From: Streptomyces sp. CBMA29
Lineage (GTDB): Bacteria > Actinomycetota > Actinomycetes > Streptomycetales > Streptomycetaceae
Assembly: GCF_014596445.1 (NCBI RefSeq)
Contig: NZ_MECL01000055.1
Coordinates: forward strand, 1 to 48,930
DNA length: 48,930 bases
Direction of reading: 5' to 3'
The position numbers and the translations under genes are program-made. Shown here piece after piece: positions 25,423 to 35,924 of this stretch. Position 1 is the stretch's first letter. Each line of letters opens with the position of its first letter. The notes below the pieces were generated by a model. It had not been told where the DNA came from and searched no databases. It worked only from the letters and a program-made list of their open reading frames with translations.

Positions 25423-26874
25423 GTGATCATGGATGCCAAGACCACCGACCCGGCCTCACCGGCGTCTGCGCAGCCCCGGGGGCGGCGGCGCAAGATCGCG
25501 CAGCCCCGGCAGGAGCCCGCCGTACCCATGACGCGGCCCGCCGCCGGGCAGCGGCAGGAACCGGGGCCGGGGCCGGAGCCGGAACCCGAGCCGGAGCCGC
25601 GCGATTCGGCGACGACCGAGCCGTCCGCGTACACACCGGCGTCGATACCGACATCGGCGTTCACGGCCGCACCGGCACCCGCACCGGCACCCGCACCGGC
25701 ACCCGCGCTCGTACCGCAGACGCCCGCGGCCCCGGCCGGGTCCCCGTCGCCCGACGCGCTCCTCATCCGCCGCACGATGGAGGAGATCGGGCCGGTCGCG
25801 GACAGGACGGTCTCGTACTTCTACGCGCTGCTCTTCATCCACCACCCTGAGCTGCGCGACCTGTTCCCCGCCGCGATGGACGCGCAGCGCGACCGGCTGG
25901 TCAAGTCGCTGCTGACGGCGGCCGAGCACATCGACGACCCGGCGGCGCTCGGCGACTACCTGTCGCACCTGGGCCGGGGGCACCGCAAGTACGGCACCCG
26001 CGCCGAGCACTACCCGGCGGTCGGCGAGGCACTGCTCGGCGCGCTCGCCCGGTACGCGTCGGCGGTGTGGGGCCCGGAGACCGAGGCCGCGTGGGTCCGC
26101 GCGTACGCCGCGATCTCACGGACGATGATCGACGCGGCGGCCGAGGACGAGCGGCACGCGCCGCCCTGGTGGCAGGCCGAGATCGTCAGCCACGAGCTGC
26201 GCACCTCCGACGTCGCGGTGGTCACCGTACGGCCCGACCAGCCGTACGCGTTCCTCGCCGGGCAGTACACGATGGTGGAGACCCCGTGGTGGCCGCGGAT
26301 CTGGCGGAACTACTCCTTCGCCGCCGCGCCCGGCGACGACGGCCTGCTGACCTTCCACATACGCGCGGTACCGGCGGGCTGGGTCAGCAACGCGCTGGTC
26401 GGCAGGGCCCGCCCCGGTGACGTCGTGCGGCTCGGGCCGCCCTCCGGTTCGATGGTGGCCGACCACGCCTCGGACGACGGGATGCTCTGCCTCGGCGGCG
26501 GCACCGGCATAGCGCCGATCAAGGCGCTGGTGGAGGACGTCGCCCGGCACGGGCGGCGGCGCCCGGTCGAGGTCTTCTACGGCGCGCGCCGCACCAGCGA
26601 CCTCTACGACCTCGACACGATGCTGCGCATGCAGCGCGAGCACTCCTCCTGGTTGTCGGTTCGTACAGTCGTGGCCGACACCCCTAGTGACGCCTTGAGC
26701 GGTCCGCTGCCGGACGCCGTACGCGCGCACGGGCCGTGGGAGGCGTACGACGCGTATCTGTCGGGGCCGCCGGGGATGATCCGCAGCAGCGTGGACACCC
26801 TGGTGCGGATCGGGATGCCGTCGCACCGGATACGGCACGACCTCGTGCAGGAGCTGGTCGCGGCGGGCGACTGA
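25423..26874 (+). CDS. Flavohemoglobin-type protein (globin + FAD/NAD reductase)
   Basis: 483 residues. A disordered N-terminus (about 1-108) contains a Pro-Glu repeat and an Ala-Pro repeat. The globin domain (about 110-240) has FYALLF with B10 Tyr at about 134 and the proximal His at about 187 (GRGHRKYG). The reductase domain has FAD motif RNYSFA (about 295) and a nucleotide-binding GGGTGIAP. Family members are nitric oxide dioxygenases that turn NO and O2 into nitrate using NAD(P)H. The extension of over 100 residues is unusual: classical flavohemoglobins start near the globin. The GTG at 25423 fits a GGGAG 11 bases upstream; ATG 25429 is an alternative. The gene is divergent from marR. Confidence 0.88.
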   Translation: MIMDAKTTDPASPASAQPRGRRRKIAQPRQEPAVPMTRPAAGQRQEPGPGPEPEPEPEPRDSATTEPSAYTPASIPTSAFTAAPAPAPAPAPAPALVPQTPAAPAGSPSPDALLIRRTMEEIGPVADRTVSYFYALLFIHHPELRDLFPAAMDAQRDRLVKSLLTAAEHIDDPAALGDYLSHLGRGHRKYGTRAEHYPAVGEALLGALARYASAVWGPETEAAWVRAYAAISRTMIDAAAEDERHAPPWWQAEIVSHELRTSDVAVVTVRPDQPYAFLAGQYTMVETPWWPRIWRNYSFAAAPGDDGLLTFHIRAVPAGWVSNALVGRARPGDVVRLGPPSGSMVADHASDDGMLCLGGGTGIAPIKALVEDVARHGRRRPVEVFYGARRTSDLYDLDTMLRMQREHSSWLSVRTVVADTPSDALSGPLPDAVRAHGPWEAYDAYLSGPPGMIRSSVDTLVRIGMPSHRIRHDLVQELVAAGD

Positions 26875-26901
26875 CGCCCGCCGCCGTCTCCCGTGCGGGT
26901 C

Positions 26902-27414
26902 TCAGCCGAGGTCGGGGCCGAGCAGGCCCAGCACCCCTTCGATGTTCGCGTCCAGGTAGTGCCGCAGGGTCAGCGGCACGATGTCGACCGAGGCCAGGCC
27001 CATGCGGCTGAAGGGCACGCGCACGATCTCGTACTCACCGCAGGGCTCGTCGATCTCCGGGCCGTGCCGCTGGTCGAGGTCCATCGACTCCAGGCGGCAG
27101 GCGAAGAAGTACTGCACCTTCACGCCGTGCGAGCCGTCGTCCGCGATGTGCTCGACGGTGTCGACGAAGGCGGGCACCACATCGGTGACCTTGGCGCCCA
27201 GTTCCTCGTCGACCTCGCGGTGCATGGCCGCGACCACGCTCGCGTCGTCGTTCTCGACCCCGCCGCCCGGCGTGAGCCAGTACGGGGCGAGGCCGGGCTT
27301 GGTGCGCTTGATCAGCACGAGCCGGTCGCCGTCGAGAACGATGGCGCGGGCCGTGCGCTTCACCACCGGCCGGGTGGTGGGGCCGTCATGCGTGTCCGGG
27401 GGCATGGTGGACAT
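26902..27414 (-). CDS. NUDIX hydrolase
   Basis: About 170 residues. The NUDIX box is GVENDDASVVAAMHREVDEELGA: the REVxEExG core is intact, but the first conserved Glu of the GX5E element reads Ala with Asp beside it, so catalysis may be altered. The preceding RTARAIVLDGDRLVLIKRTKPGLAPYWLTPGGG is typical. The substrate is unknown; a nucleoside diphosphate derivative is likely. Start ATG 27414 or 27405; neither has a clear ribosome binding site. It is convergent with the flavohemoglobin gene, 27 bases away. Confidence 0.87.
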   Translation of the reverse strand: MSTMPPDTHDGPTTRPVVKRTARAIVLDGDRLVLIKRTKPGLAPYWLTPGGGVENDDASVVAAMHREVDEELGAKVTDVVPAFVDTVEHIADDGSHGVKVQYFFACRLESMDLDQRHGPEIDEPCGEYEIVRVPFSRMGLASVDIVPLTLRHYLDANIEGVLGLLGPDLG

Positions 27415-27595
27415 CTGCCGCAGTGCGCGCGGCGGCAAACTCGCCGCACGGCACAATTCCCGGCGCCGCCCCGGCGAATCGGAGCGCACCCCTCCGCGGC
27501 CGTGCCACCGCCGTGCTACTGCCGTGCCGCTATGCGCCCGCGCTCCCTCACCCGTACGAAGACACGCTTCCGCCCCAGCGTCCACGCGCTCACCC

Positions 27596-28855
27596 TTACG
27601 AAGACGCCGCTTCGTCCAGCGCGCGCAGCACATCGGCCAGGATGTCCTCCGGGTCCTCGACGCCCACCGAGAAGCGGACGAAGCCGGGCGGCACGGCGTC
27701 GCCGCCCCAGCGTCCCCGGCGTTCCGCGGTGCTCTGGACGCTGCCGAAGCTGGTGGCCTCGGAGGTGAGGCGCAGCGCGGCCAGGAAGCGTTCGGCGTGG
27801 GCGCGGTCGGGGAGGGTGAAGGAGACGACGCTGCCGAAGCGGCGCATCTGGGCGGCGGCCACCGCGTGCGCGGGGTCGGACGGCAGGCCCGGGTGGCGTA
27901 CGTCCGTCACCTCGGCGCGGTTCAGCAGCTCACTCGCGAGGGTGAGCGCGTTCGCGGACTGCCGGTCCACGCGCAGGGCGAGCGTCGCCAGCGAACGGTG
28001 GGCGAGCCACGCCTCCATCGGTCCCGGAATGGCGCCGACGGTCTTGCGCCACTGCCTCACGCTCGCGTTCAGCCCGGCGTCGCGCGTGGTGACGTAGCCC
28101 ATCAGCAGGTCACCGTGCCCGTTGAGCGCCTTCGTGCCGCTGGCCACGGAGAAGTCCGCGCCCAGGGCGAGCGGGCGCTGCCCGAGCGGTCCCGCGAGGG
28201 TGTTGTCGACGGCGACCAGCGCGCCCGCCGCGTGCGCGGCGTCCGACAGCCGGCGGATGTCGCACACGTCCAGACCCGGATTCGACGGCGTCTCCAGCCA
28301 CACCAGCCGCGCGCCCTCCAGCGCCGCGAGCTGCCCGTCGCCGACGGTCGGCGCGAGCCGTACCGTCACGCCGTACGACTCCAGGCGCTCCCGCAGCGAG
28401 CGCGTCGCCTGGTAGCTGTCGGACGGCAGGACCACGGTGTCGCCCGCCCTCACCTGGGAGAACAGCACCGCGGCGACCGCGCCCATGCCGGAGGCGAAGG
28501 CGAGCGTTGCGGCGGCCGGGTCGCCAGGGCACTCCAGCTCCGAGACGGCCGCCTCCAGCCGCTCCCAGGTCGGATTCTCGTCCCGGCCGTACGTGTACGG
28601 GCCGCTCGCCTCGCCCGGCAGGTGGTAGTGCGAGACGAAGACCGGGCCGGGGAGCGACGGTTCGTACGCGGTCGCCGGTGGCCGTCCCGCGTGCACGCTG
28701 CGGGTGCTGTCGCCGTCGGCCTCCGGCCGGGCGGCCTGATGCCGTTCGGCTGCCCGCCGTGCGGCTTCGTGTCCCGCGGCCCCCTGGTCAGTCCCCCGCC
28801 CAGTTCCCTGTGCTGCCCCCTGCCCGGTCCCCTTCTCAGGGTGGTGACCGGTCAC
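27596..28855 (-). CDS. Cystathionine gamma-lyase/synthase-type PLP enzyme
   Basis: 419 residues, Cys/Met-metabolism PLP family (fold type I). Family signs are STRSVHAGRPP, YTYGRDENPTWERLE, SGMGAVAAVL, the Asp that pairs with PLP in VAVDNTLAGPLGQRPL, and SGTKALNGHGD with the PLP lysine at about 242. Transsulfuration (cystathionine to cysteine, or homocysteine metabolism) is expected. The first 45 residues are a Gly/Gln/Ala-rich tail absent from most relatives. The GTG start overlaps the stop of the holin-like gene (GTGA), so translation is coupled. A direct repeat of about 20 bases, ctcacccKtacgaagac, lies just past and at the stop codon (about 27547 and 27590). Confidence 0.9.
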   Translation of the reverse strand: MTGHHPEKGTGQGAAQGTGRGTDQGAAGHEAARRAAERHQAARPEADGDSTRSVHAGRPPATAYEPSLPGPVFVSHYHLPGEASGPYTYGRDENPTWERLEAAVSELECPGDPAAATLAFASGMGAVAAVLFSQVRAGDTVVLPSDSYQATRSLRERLESYGVTVRLAPTVGDGQLAALEGARLVWLETPSNPGLDVCDIRRLSDAAHAAGALVAVDNTLAGPLGQRPLALGADFSVASGTKALNGHGDLLMGYVTTRDAGLNASVRQWRKTVGAIPGPMEAWLAHRSLATLALRVDRQSANALTLASELLNRAEVTDVRHPGLPSDPAHAVAAAQMRRFGSVVSFTLPDRAHAERFLAALRLTSEATSFGSVQSTAERRGRWGGDAVPPGFVRFSVGVEDPEDILADVLRALDEAASS

Positions 28856-29229
28856 TCGTCGTCCGGAAGGACGACGTTCAGCGCCCAGGAGACGATGCTG
28901 ATGATCAGACCGCCGAGCACCGCGGTCCAGAAGCCGTGGACGTGGAAGTCGAGGCTGAGTTTGTCGGCCAGCCAGGAGGTCAGGAGCAGCATCAGGGCGT
29001 TCACCACCAGGGTGATCAGCCCGAGGGTGAGGATGAACAGCGGGAAGGACAGAACCTTCACGACCGGTTTCACGAACCAGTTGACGACGCCGAAGACCAG
29101 GGCGACGAGGATGAGGGTGAGGACCTTGTGCCAGGTGCTGTCACCGGTGAGCGTGATGTCCTTGAGCAGCCAGACAGCGACCGCGAGGGCACCGGCGTTC
29201 GCCAAGGTCTTGACGATGAAATTCTTCAT
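28852..29229 (-). CDS. Phage_holin_4_2 (DUF360)-type small membrane protein
   Basis: 125 residues, four transmembrane segments with the family pattern MKNFIVKTLANAGALAVAVWLLKDI and NWFVKPVVKVLSFPLFILTLGL. The name comes from distant phage holins, but in bacteria the role is unknown. It is the promoter-proximal member of a two-gene unit with the cystathionine-lyase-type gene (four-base overlap). The cupin gene diverges upstream. Confidence 0.85.
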   Translation of the reverse strand: MKNFIVKTLANAGALAVAVWLLKDITLTGDSTWHKVLTLILVALVFGVVNWFVKPVVKVLSFPLFILTLGLITLVVNALMLLLTSWLADKLSLDFHVHGFWTAVLGGLIISIVSWALNVVLPDDE

Positions 29230-29331
29230 GGTGTGATCGTCGCAGAACTGATCACGCAAGCAAGAGACCGGACAAGTACCGGACGAGTACCGGACCGGGT
29301 CCGGACAGGCTCGGGACAAGGGGAGTACGCG

Positions 29332-29649
29332 ATGAAGGTGTTCCGGCTGGACGACCTGGACGCGGAGCGGGCCGCCAACGAGGGGGCGTATCTCCGTTTC
29401 CTGCGCGAACGCACCATGTCGGCCGGGCTCTACGCGCTCAAGGCCGGGGAGAACGACACCCAGCAGCCGCACGCCCAGGACGAGATCTACCTGGTGGTCA
29501 GCGGCCGGGCGGCGATCACCGTGGGGGAGGAGACGACCACCGTGGGTCGCGGCAGCGTCGTCTTCGTACCGGCCGGGACCCCGCACCGCTTCCACCACAT
29601 CACCGAGGACCTCAGGGTCATGGTGGTCTTCTCGCCCCCGGAGCCCTAA
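29332..29649 (+). CDS. Small cupin-domain protein
   Basis: 105 residues, a single conserved beta-barrel: HAQDEIYLVVSGRAAITVGEE (first cupin motif with His and Glu) and GSVVFVPAGTPHRFHHITEDL (second motif with His). It probably binds a metal. No substrate can be named. GGGGAG lies six bases before the ATG. Just upstream, three gtaccggac-like repeats (about 29276-29310) may be operator or promoter sequence. Confidence 0.85.
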   Translation: MKVFRLDDLDAERAANEGAYLRFLRERTMSAGLYALKAGENDTQQPHAQDEIYLVVSGRAAITVGEETTTVGRGSVVFVPAGTPHRFHHITEDLRVMVVFSPPEP

Positions 29650-29770
29650 GGGTGCGTTCAGGGTCGTATCCGGCCTCCTGGCCCTCCGCCGGAGGCATCG
29701 GTGGCCCTACAGTCGAAGTATCGGCGGAACACCGCCAGGACCCGAGAAGGAGAAGGAGACCGAGGACATC

Positions 29771-29992
29771 ATGGAGAAGCTGCTGAAGGGCCTGCCGTGG
29801 TGGGTGAAGTGGGTGGCCATCCCGGTCATCGCGCTGATCATCTTCGGCTCGCTGATCGCCAGCCTGGTGAGCATCGTCTTCGGACTGCTCTTCAAGGTGA
29901 TCGTGTTCGTGGTCCTGGTCGGAGCGCTGGTACTGGTCGTCAAGCGGGTCACCGGCGGCGGTGGCTCCTCCGGGTCGGGGCGGGACTGGTAG
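29771..29992 (+). CDS. DUF5326-type small membrane protein
   Basis: 73 residues: an amphipathic KLLKGLPWWVKW start, two hydrophobic segments, and a Gly/Ser-rich end. This matches the short DUF5326 proteins common in Streptomyces. Its function is unknown. A GAGAAGGAGA stretch lies upstream. The last 44 bases overlap the convergent YibE/F gene. Confidence 0.8.
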   Translation: MEKLLKGLPWWVKWVAIPVIALIIFGSLIASLVSIVFGLLFKVIVFVVLVGALVLVVKRVTGGGGSSGSGRDW

Positions 29993-31289
29993 GTCCGGCC
30001 GGGCGCGTGCCCGTATCGCCGTTCTTGCCGCCGTTCCTGGCACCGTTCTTGTCACCGCTCCTTTCGTGCCGGTCGGCGCTGACCACCAGCGCCGCCAGGG
30101 CCGTGGTCAGCGGCACCGAGGCGACCAGGCCGATGCTGCCCACCAGGGTGCGGACGATCTCCTCCGCCACCAGTTCGCTGCTGGCCACCCGCAGGACGCC
30201 GCTGCGCGCGATCGAGAAGAGCAGCAGCAGCGGCAGCGCGGCGCCCGCGTACGCCATCACCAAGGTGTTGACCACCGAGGCGATGTGGTCGCGGCCGATC
30301 CGCATTCCGGCGCCGTAGAGTTTGCGCCAGTTCGCGCCGGGATCGGCGTCCTTCAGCTCCCACACCGCCGAGGTCTGGGTGACGGTGACGTCGTCGAGCA
30401 CGCCGAGCGAGCCGATGATGACGCCCGCGAGCAGGACGCCCTTGATCTCGATGCCGGGATAGAGGCTGTGGATCACGCCCGTCTCGTCCGAGGTGTTGCC
30501 GGTCAGCCGCGCCCAGTCGATGAAGACCGAGCCCAGGACGCCGATCAGCAGCAGTGAGCAGAGCGTGCCGAGGACGGCCACCGAGGTGCGGGCGTTGACG
30601 CCGTGGCACATGTACAGCGCGATGAGCATGATCGCGCTGCCGCCGACCACCGCGACCAGCAGCGGATTGTCGCCGCGGAGGATGGCCGGAAGGATGAAGA
30701 GGGTCAAGATCCCGAACGAGACGATCAGTGCGATCAGGGCCATCAGACCGCGCAGCCGTCCGACGACGATCACCGCGACCGCGAAGATCCCGGCGAGCAG
30801 CGCGAGCGGGAAGCCGCGGTCCACGTCGGTGACCGAATAGCGCAGCCCGGCGGGGGCGTTGGGCGCGTACGCGAGGACCACGCCCTCGCCCTTGGTGTAG
30901 CGGCGGGACTGGTCGGGGTGCACGACCTCGGTGAAGGTCGTCCCCTTGTCGGGTCCCGACTCGACCTCGATGGTGGCCTTCTGGCAGCTGTCGCTCGCGG
31001 CCGACGACGACTGCCCCGCGTTCTCCGCCTTGCAGGACACGTCGACCAGCCGCACCACCTTGCCCTGCCGGGTCTGCTGGTCGAAGCCGACGCCGCTGCG
31101 GGCGTGTTCGGGCGCGCCGCCCGGCCACAGCACGATCAGGCCGACGACGACGGCGGCGGCGAAGGGGACCAGGATCGCGGCGATGACTTTGCGCAGGTGC
31201 TGGGAGACCGGCGGCACGGGGCCGTGACCGTGGCCATGACTGTGGCTGTGTCCGTGGCCGGGACTTGGGCTCTGCGGGGGCTCTTCCAC
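29949..31289 (-). CDS. YibE/F family membrane protein
   Basis: 446 residues with about eight transmembrane segments and a large N-terminal extracytoplasmic domain (about 60-150). The family regions are GRLRGLMALIALIVSFGILTLFILPAILRG, GVLLAGVIIGSLGVLDDVTVTQTSAVWELK and SIGLVASVPLTTALAA. The N-terminus is His-rich (GHGHSHSHGHGHG), which suggests metal binding. The C-terminus is basic. The family function is unknown. The gene starts with GTG and diverges from the TPP riboswitch and thiC. Confidence 0.88.
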   Translation of the reverse strand: MEEPPQSPSPGHGHSHSHGHGHGPVPPVSQHLRKVIAAILVPFAAAVVVGLIVLWPGGAPEHARSGVGFDQQTRQGKVVRLVDVSCKAENAGQSSSAASDSCQKATIEVESGPDKGTTFTEVVHPDQSRRYTKGEGVVLAYAPNAPAGLRYSVTDVDRGFPLALLAGIFAVAVIVVGRLRGLMALIALIVSFGILTLFILPAILRGDNPLLVAVVGGSAIMLIALYMCHGVNARTSVAVLGTLCSLLLIGVLGSVFIDWARLTGNTSDETGVIHSLYPGIEIKGVLLAGVIIGSLGVLDDVTVTQTSAVWELKDADPGANWRKLYGAGMRIGRDHIASVVNTLVMAYAGAALPLLLLFSIARSGVLRVASSELVAEEIVRTLVGSIGLVASVPLTTALAALVVSADRHERSGDKNGARNGGKNGDTGTRPAGPTSPAPTRRSHRRR

Positions 31290-31357
31290 GGGCTGATCAT
31301 CGCAAGATCCCTGGTGCCTGTCCTCGCCGAACCGCTACCGTGGGGGCACCTTTGCAA

Positions 31358-33416
<2,059 letters not shown>

Positions 33417-33422
33417 CCTCGA

Positions 33423-33463
33423 CCGGTGAAGGCCCCGGTGCGATATGCCGGGGCCCTCACCGG
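33423..33463. terminator. Bidirectional terminator between thiC and the XRE gene
   Basis: 16-bp stem with one mismatch (CCGGTGAaGGCCCCGG with CCGGGGCCcTCACCGG), loop tgcgatatg, between two convergent stop codons. Confidence 0.85.
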
Positions 33464-33479
33464 GTGGATGTGGTGTTGA

Positions 33480-34733
33480 TCAGTCATGGTCTTTGAGGAG
33501 GGTCGCCAACTGACGGCCCTCCTTCGCTCCTCGCCGCATGAGGACGGCGGCGGTGGTGTGGAGTTCGTTCCAGGAGTGGGGGCGGCCGATGTCGGAGGCG
33601 TCCGGGACGCTCGCCATGGCCACAGCGGCAGCGCGGGCTGATTCGCCCGATGCGGCGAGGGCGTGGGCGAGGCACGTGCGATACCAGGTCTTGTCGCGGC
33701 GGTAGTCGTCCGGGAGGGCGTCGAGTCCGGCTGTCAGGTGGTCAACGGCCGATTGCCAGTCGTGCAGGTGCATGGCCGCCATGCCGCGTTGCAGGGTGAA
33801 CCAGGTCTCGCCGTAGAAGTACATCCAGACCGGCTCGTCCTCCGGGTGGGCGGAGGCTCGGGTGATGATGTCCTGGGCTTCGTCCAGCAGTCGGTGGGCG
33901 TCGTCGGCTTCGCCGTTGAGGGCGTGCCCGCGCGCCGCCATCTGTGTGGCCATGCCCTGGACGCCGAGCGAGGTGCCGGGGGCCGACCAGCGCGAAGCCT
34001 CGGCGAGCTTGACGCATCGCGTGCCACGGCCCCTCGACCAGGCCATGTGGGCCTTCATGTTGAGGGTCGTGGCCGCCATGTTGGCGTCCCCGGCTTCCAG
34101 CGCCCATTCGTGTGAACGGTCGTACCAGGCCAGCGCCGTGGCCGCGTCGTCCTGGTCCTGTGCCATCCACGCGAGGAACTGGGCGTGTTCGGCAGCGAGC
34201 CGTACGACACGGTCGGCCAGCGGGCCACGGGCGCCCGCGTACAGGTCAACGACGGTCCGGAGTTGCTGACGCATCACCTCGACGAGCGGGCGTGATCCGA
34301 TCTCGTCCTCGGCCCTGCGGTGTTCGGCCAGCAGCCGGTCGAGCCAGTCGAGCGTGGGCGCGTCCACCCGGCGCGAGGTGTCGACAACACTGGTGACCCG
34401 TACCAACAGGTCTTCGTCCGGTGCTATCCCGGGCAGGGCCAGGCCCGATACGGGCGCCTCGGGCGAATGCCGTTGTCTCATATGGGAGTTGAGGGCGGCG
34501 GGAACACCCAAGCCGTCCACGATGCGCTGGCGTACTTCGGTCGAGGTCACGCGGCGATTGCCGCGCTCGATGTCGGAGACATCGGGTTGGACGAGTCCGA
34601 CGCGTTCGCCGAGCTTGGTCTGGCTCAGGCCGGTGAGCTTTCGGTACGCACGGAAGACGGCGCCCCAGTCCTCACCGGCGACCGCTGCCGCCAATTGCGG
34701 GTGGGACCACAAGATCCCGGGAGTATCCCCCAT
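33480..34733 (-). CDS. XRE-family regulator with TPR-like C-terminal domain
   Basis: 417 residues. The N-terminal HTH (about 30-75) is AYRKLTGLSQTKLGERVGLVQPDVSDIERGNRRVTS. The remainder is helical and TPR-like (ALAWYDRSHEWALEAGDANMAATTLNMKAHMAWSRG; AARGHALNGEADDAHRLLDEAQ), as in Streptomyces HTH-TPR regulators. A TATATT sits exactly six bases before the ATG, so the message may be leaderless. An ATPase-type remnant lies divergently just upstream; such regulators are often next to small ATPase genes. The target is unknown. Confidence 0.88.
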   Translation of the reverse strand: MGDTPGILWSHPQLAAAVAGEDWGAVFRAYRKLTGLSQTKLGERVGLVQPDVSDIERGNRRVTSTEVRQRIVDGLGVPAALNSHMRQRHSPEAPVSGLALPGIAPDEDLLVRVTSVVDTSRRVDAPTLDWLDRLLAEHRRAEDEIGSRPLVEVMRQQLRTVVDLYAGARGPLADRVVRLAAEHAQFLAWMAQDQDDAATALAWYDRSHEWALEAGDANMAATTLNMKAHMAWSRGRGTRCVKLAEASRWSAPGTSLGVQGMATQMAARGHALNGEADDAHRLLDEAQDIITRASAHPEDEPVWMYFYGETWFTLQRGMAAMHLHDWQSAVDHLTAGLDALPDDYRRDKTWYRTCLAHALAASGESARAAAVAMASVPDASDIGRPHSWNELHTTAAVLMRRGAKEGRQLATLLKDHD

Positions 34734-34739
34734 ACCTCA

Positions 34740-34745
34740 AATATA
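34740..34745 (-). promoter_or_regulatory. Possible leaderless promoter of the XRE gene
   Basis: TATATT on the minus strand ends six bases before the ATG, putting transcription start at the start codon. No -35 match is seen. Direct cctc...atagg copies (34735-34747 and 34752-34760) surround it. Confidence 0.4.
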
Positions 34746-34869
34746 GGACGACCTCATAGGCACATGGGATGGGTTCAGCAGGCTCTCGCCGCAAGGGTTT
34801 TGAGGGTGAGATCCGCGCGACCGGGTGAACGATCCGGGGGCGTGGCCGACCTGAGGAGAGCAGGCTGAC

Positions 34870-35118
34870 ATGCGCGAGTTCATCCACCGCCATTACGGAC
34901 GCACGAGGGTTGAACGGTGACCGCAGGGATGCGGGAGGGGCGTCCTCCGGTCGCGGTGCATCGGTGGCGCCGCGACCCCCGCAATGTGGCCAGGGCGCGG
35001 CCTGGCGCTGGTCGACGTACTGACCGGCGGACGCTGGGGAGTGAGTGCGCGCTTAGGCGTCGGGAAACTCCTCTGGGCCGTGTGCGCCGACGATGCTGCT
35101 GGTGAAGTGGCCCGGTGA
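34870..35118 (+). pseudogene. Frameshifted C-terminal remnant of an HATPase (anti-sigma-type) gene
   Basis: Frame 1 (from about 34981) reads AMWPGRGLALVDVLTGGRWGV, then ARLGVGKLLWAVCA and a stop at 35116. This is the G2-box and end of Streptomyces SpoIIAB-like ATP-binding proteins (GRGLxLVDxLxDRWGV ... GKxVWAxC). Upstream pieces are in different frames: GRTRVER (frame 1, stop 34918) and MREGRPPVAV (frame 3, GTG 34917). No intact N-terminal ATP-binding half is seen. The rest of 34734-35304 contains no other gene I can support. Confidence 0.5.
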
Positions 35119-35278
35119 GCTTGCGAGAAGTCCGGCAGGTCCGGGCGCATCCTGAGGCGGGTCTGCTGGCTCGAGACCCGTAGGCCGTCCGCCCCCAGCC
35201 CCGGAGCCCCGGCCATCGCGGCGGGAAGAGTGCCGATAAGCCATCACGTCCATGGGGCCGCTCTGGCATGCCGGGCGG

Positions 35279-35301
35279 CCCCGGCATCCCGGTTGCCGGG
35301 G
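35279..35301 (-). terminator. Terminator of the NUDIX gene
   Basis: CCCCGGCA / TGCCGGGG stem with a seven-base loop, three bases past the NUDIX stop codon. Confidence 0.65.
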
Positions 35302-35304
35302 TCC

Positions 35305-35775
35305 TCACCCCAGATACGGCCGCTCCCGGCCCTCCAGGAAGTGATCGACCCTGAGCCGCTGCGTGTGGTGCATCGGCAGGTCGTCCAGCTCCTCGGCCGC
35401 GACGAAGCGCAGCTCCGTGGACTCGTCGGAGACGGCCAACTCCCCGCCGGTGACGCGGGCGGTGAAGCAGACGTTGAACTGGCGGCGCACCTCACCGTCC
35501 GTGTACGCGATCACGTGGCGCGGGTCGGTGTACGTGCCGACGAGGCCGGTGATCTCCACGTCCAGGCCGGTCTCCTCCTTGACCTCCCGCACCGCCGTGC
35601 CCGGAAGGGAATCGGTCATCTCCATCCCGCCGCCGGGCAGCGCCCACAGGTCGTTGTCACGGCGGCGCTGGAGCAGGACGCGACCCTGCTCGTCGGTGAC
35701 GACGGCGGACGCGGCGACGACGAGGCTGTTCGGCGCGGGGGCGTCCGGATCGTCGTAGAACTCGGTACGGGCCAT
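35305..35775 (-). CDS. NUDIX hydrolase
   Basis: 156 residues. The opening SLVVAASAVVTDEQGRVLLQRRRDNDLWALPGGGMEMTDSLPGTAVREVKEETGLDVEI contains the NUDIX box; the REVxEETG core is intact, while the first Glu of GX5E is Asp. The central part TYTDPRHVIAYTDGEVRRQFNVCFTARV resembles MutT-like and ADP-ribose hydrolase relatives. The substrate is unknown. ATG 35775 is preferred over upstream in-frame starts because of the conserved domain start. Confidence 0.9.
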   Translation of the reverse strand: MARTEFYDDPDAPAPNSLVVAASAVVTDEQGRVLLQRRRDNDLWALPGGGMEMTDSLPGTAVREVKEETGLDVEITGLVGTYTDPRHVIAYTDGEVRRQFNVCFTARVTGGELAVSDESTELRFVAAEELDDLPMHHTQRLRVDHFLEGRERPYLG

Positions 35776-35924
35776 GGCGTCAGTGTGCGGCGGCCCGCTG
35801 GCGCTGCTCGGCAAACACCCTGGGGGACGCCTCGGGGAAGGCCGGGCGGACGGGTTTTCGGGGGGAAGGGAGGGGTGGGGGAGAATCGGGCGGGTCGGGT
35901 GGTGGGTGGGGAAGAGGGCAGGGG

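Noticed and set aside
35161..35190. tRNA-like string ggctcgagacccgtagg
   Set aside because: No acceptor stem, anticodon loop or CCA-adjacent structure can be drawn.
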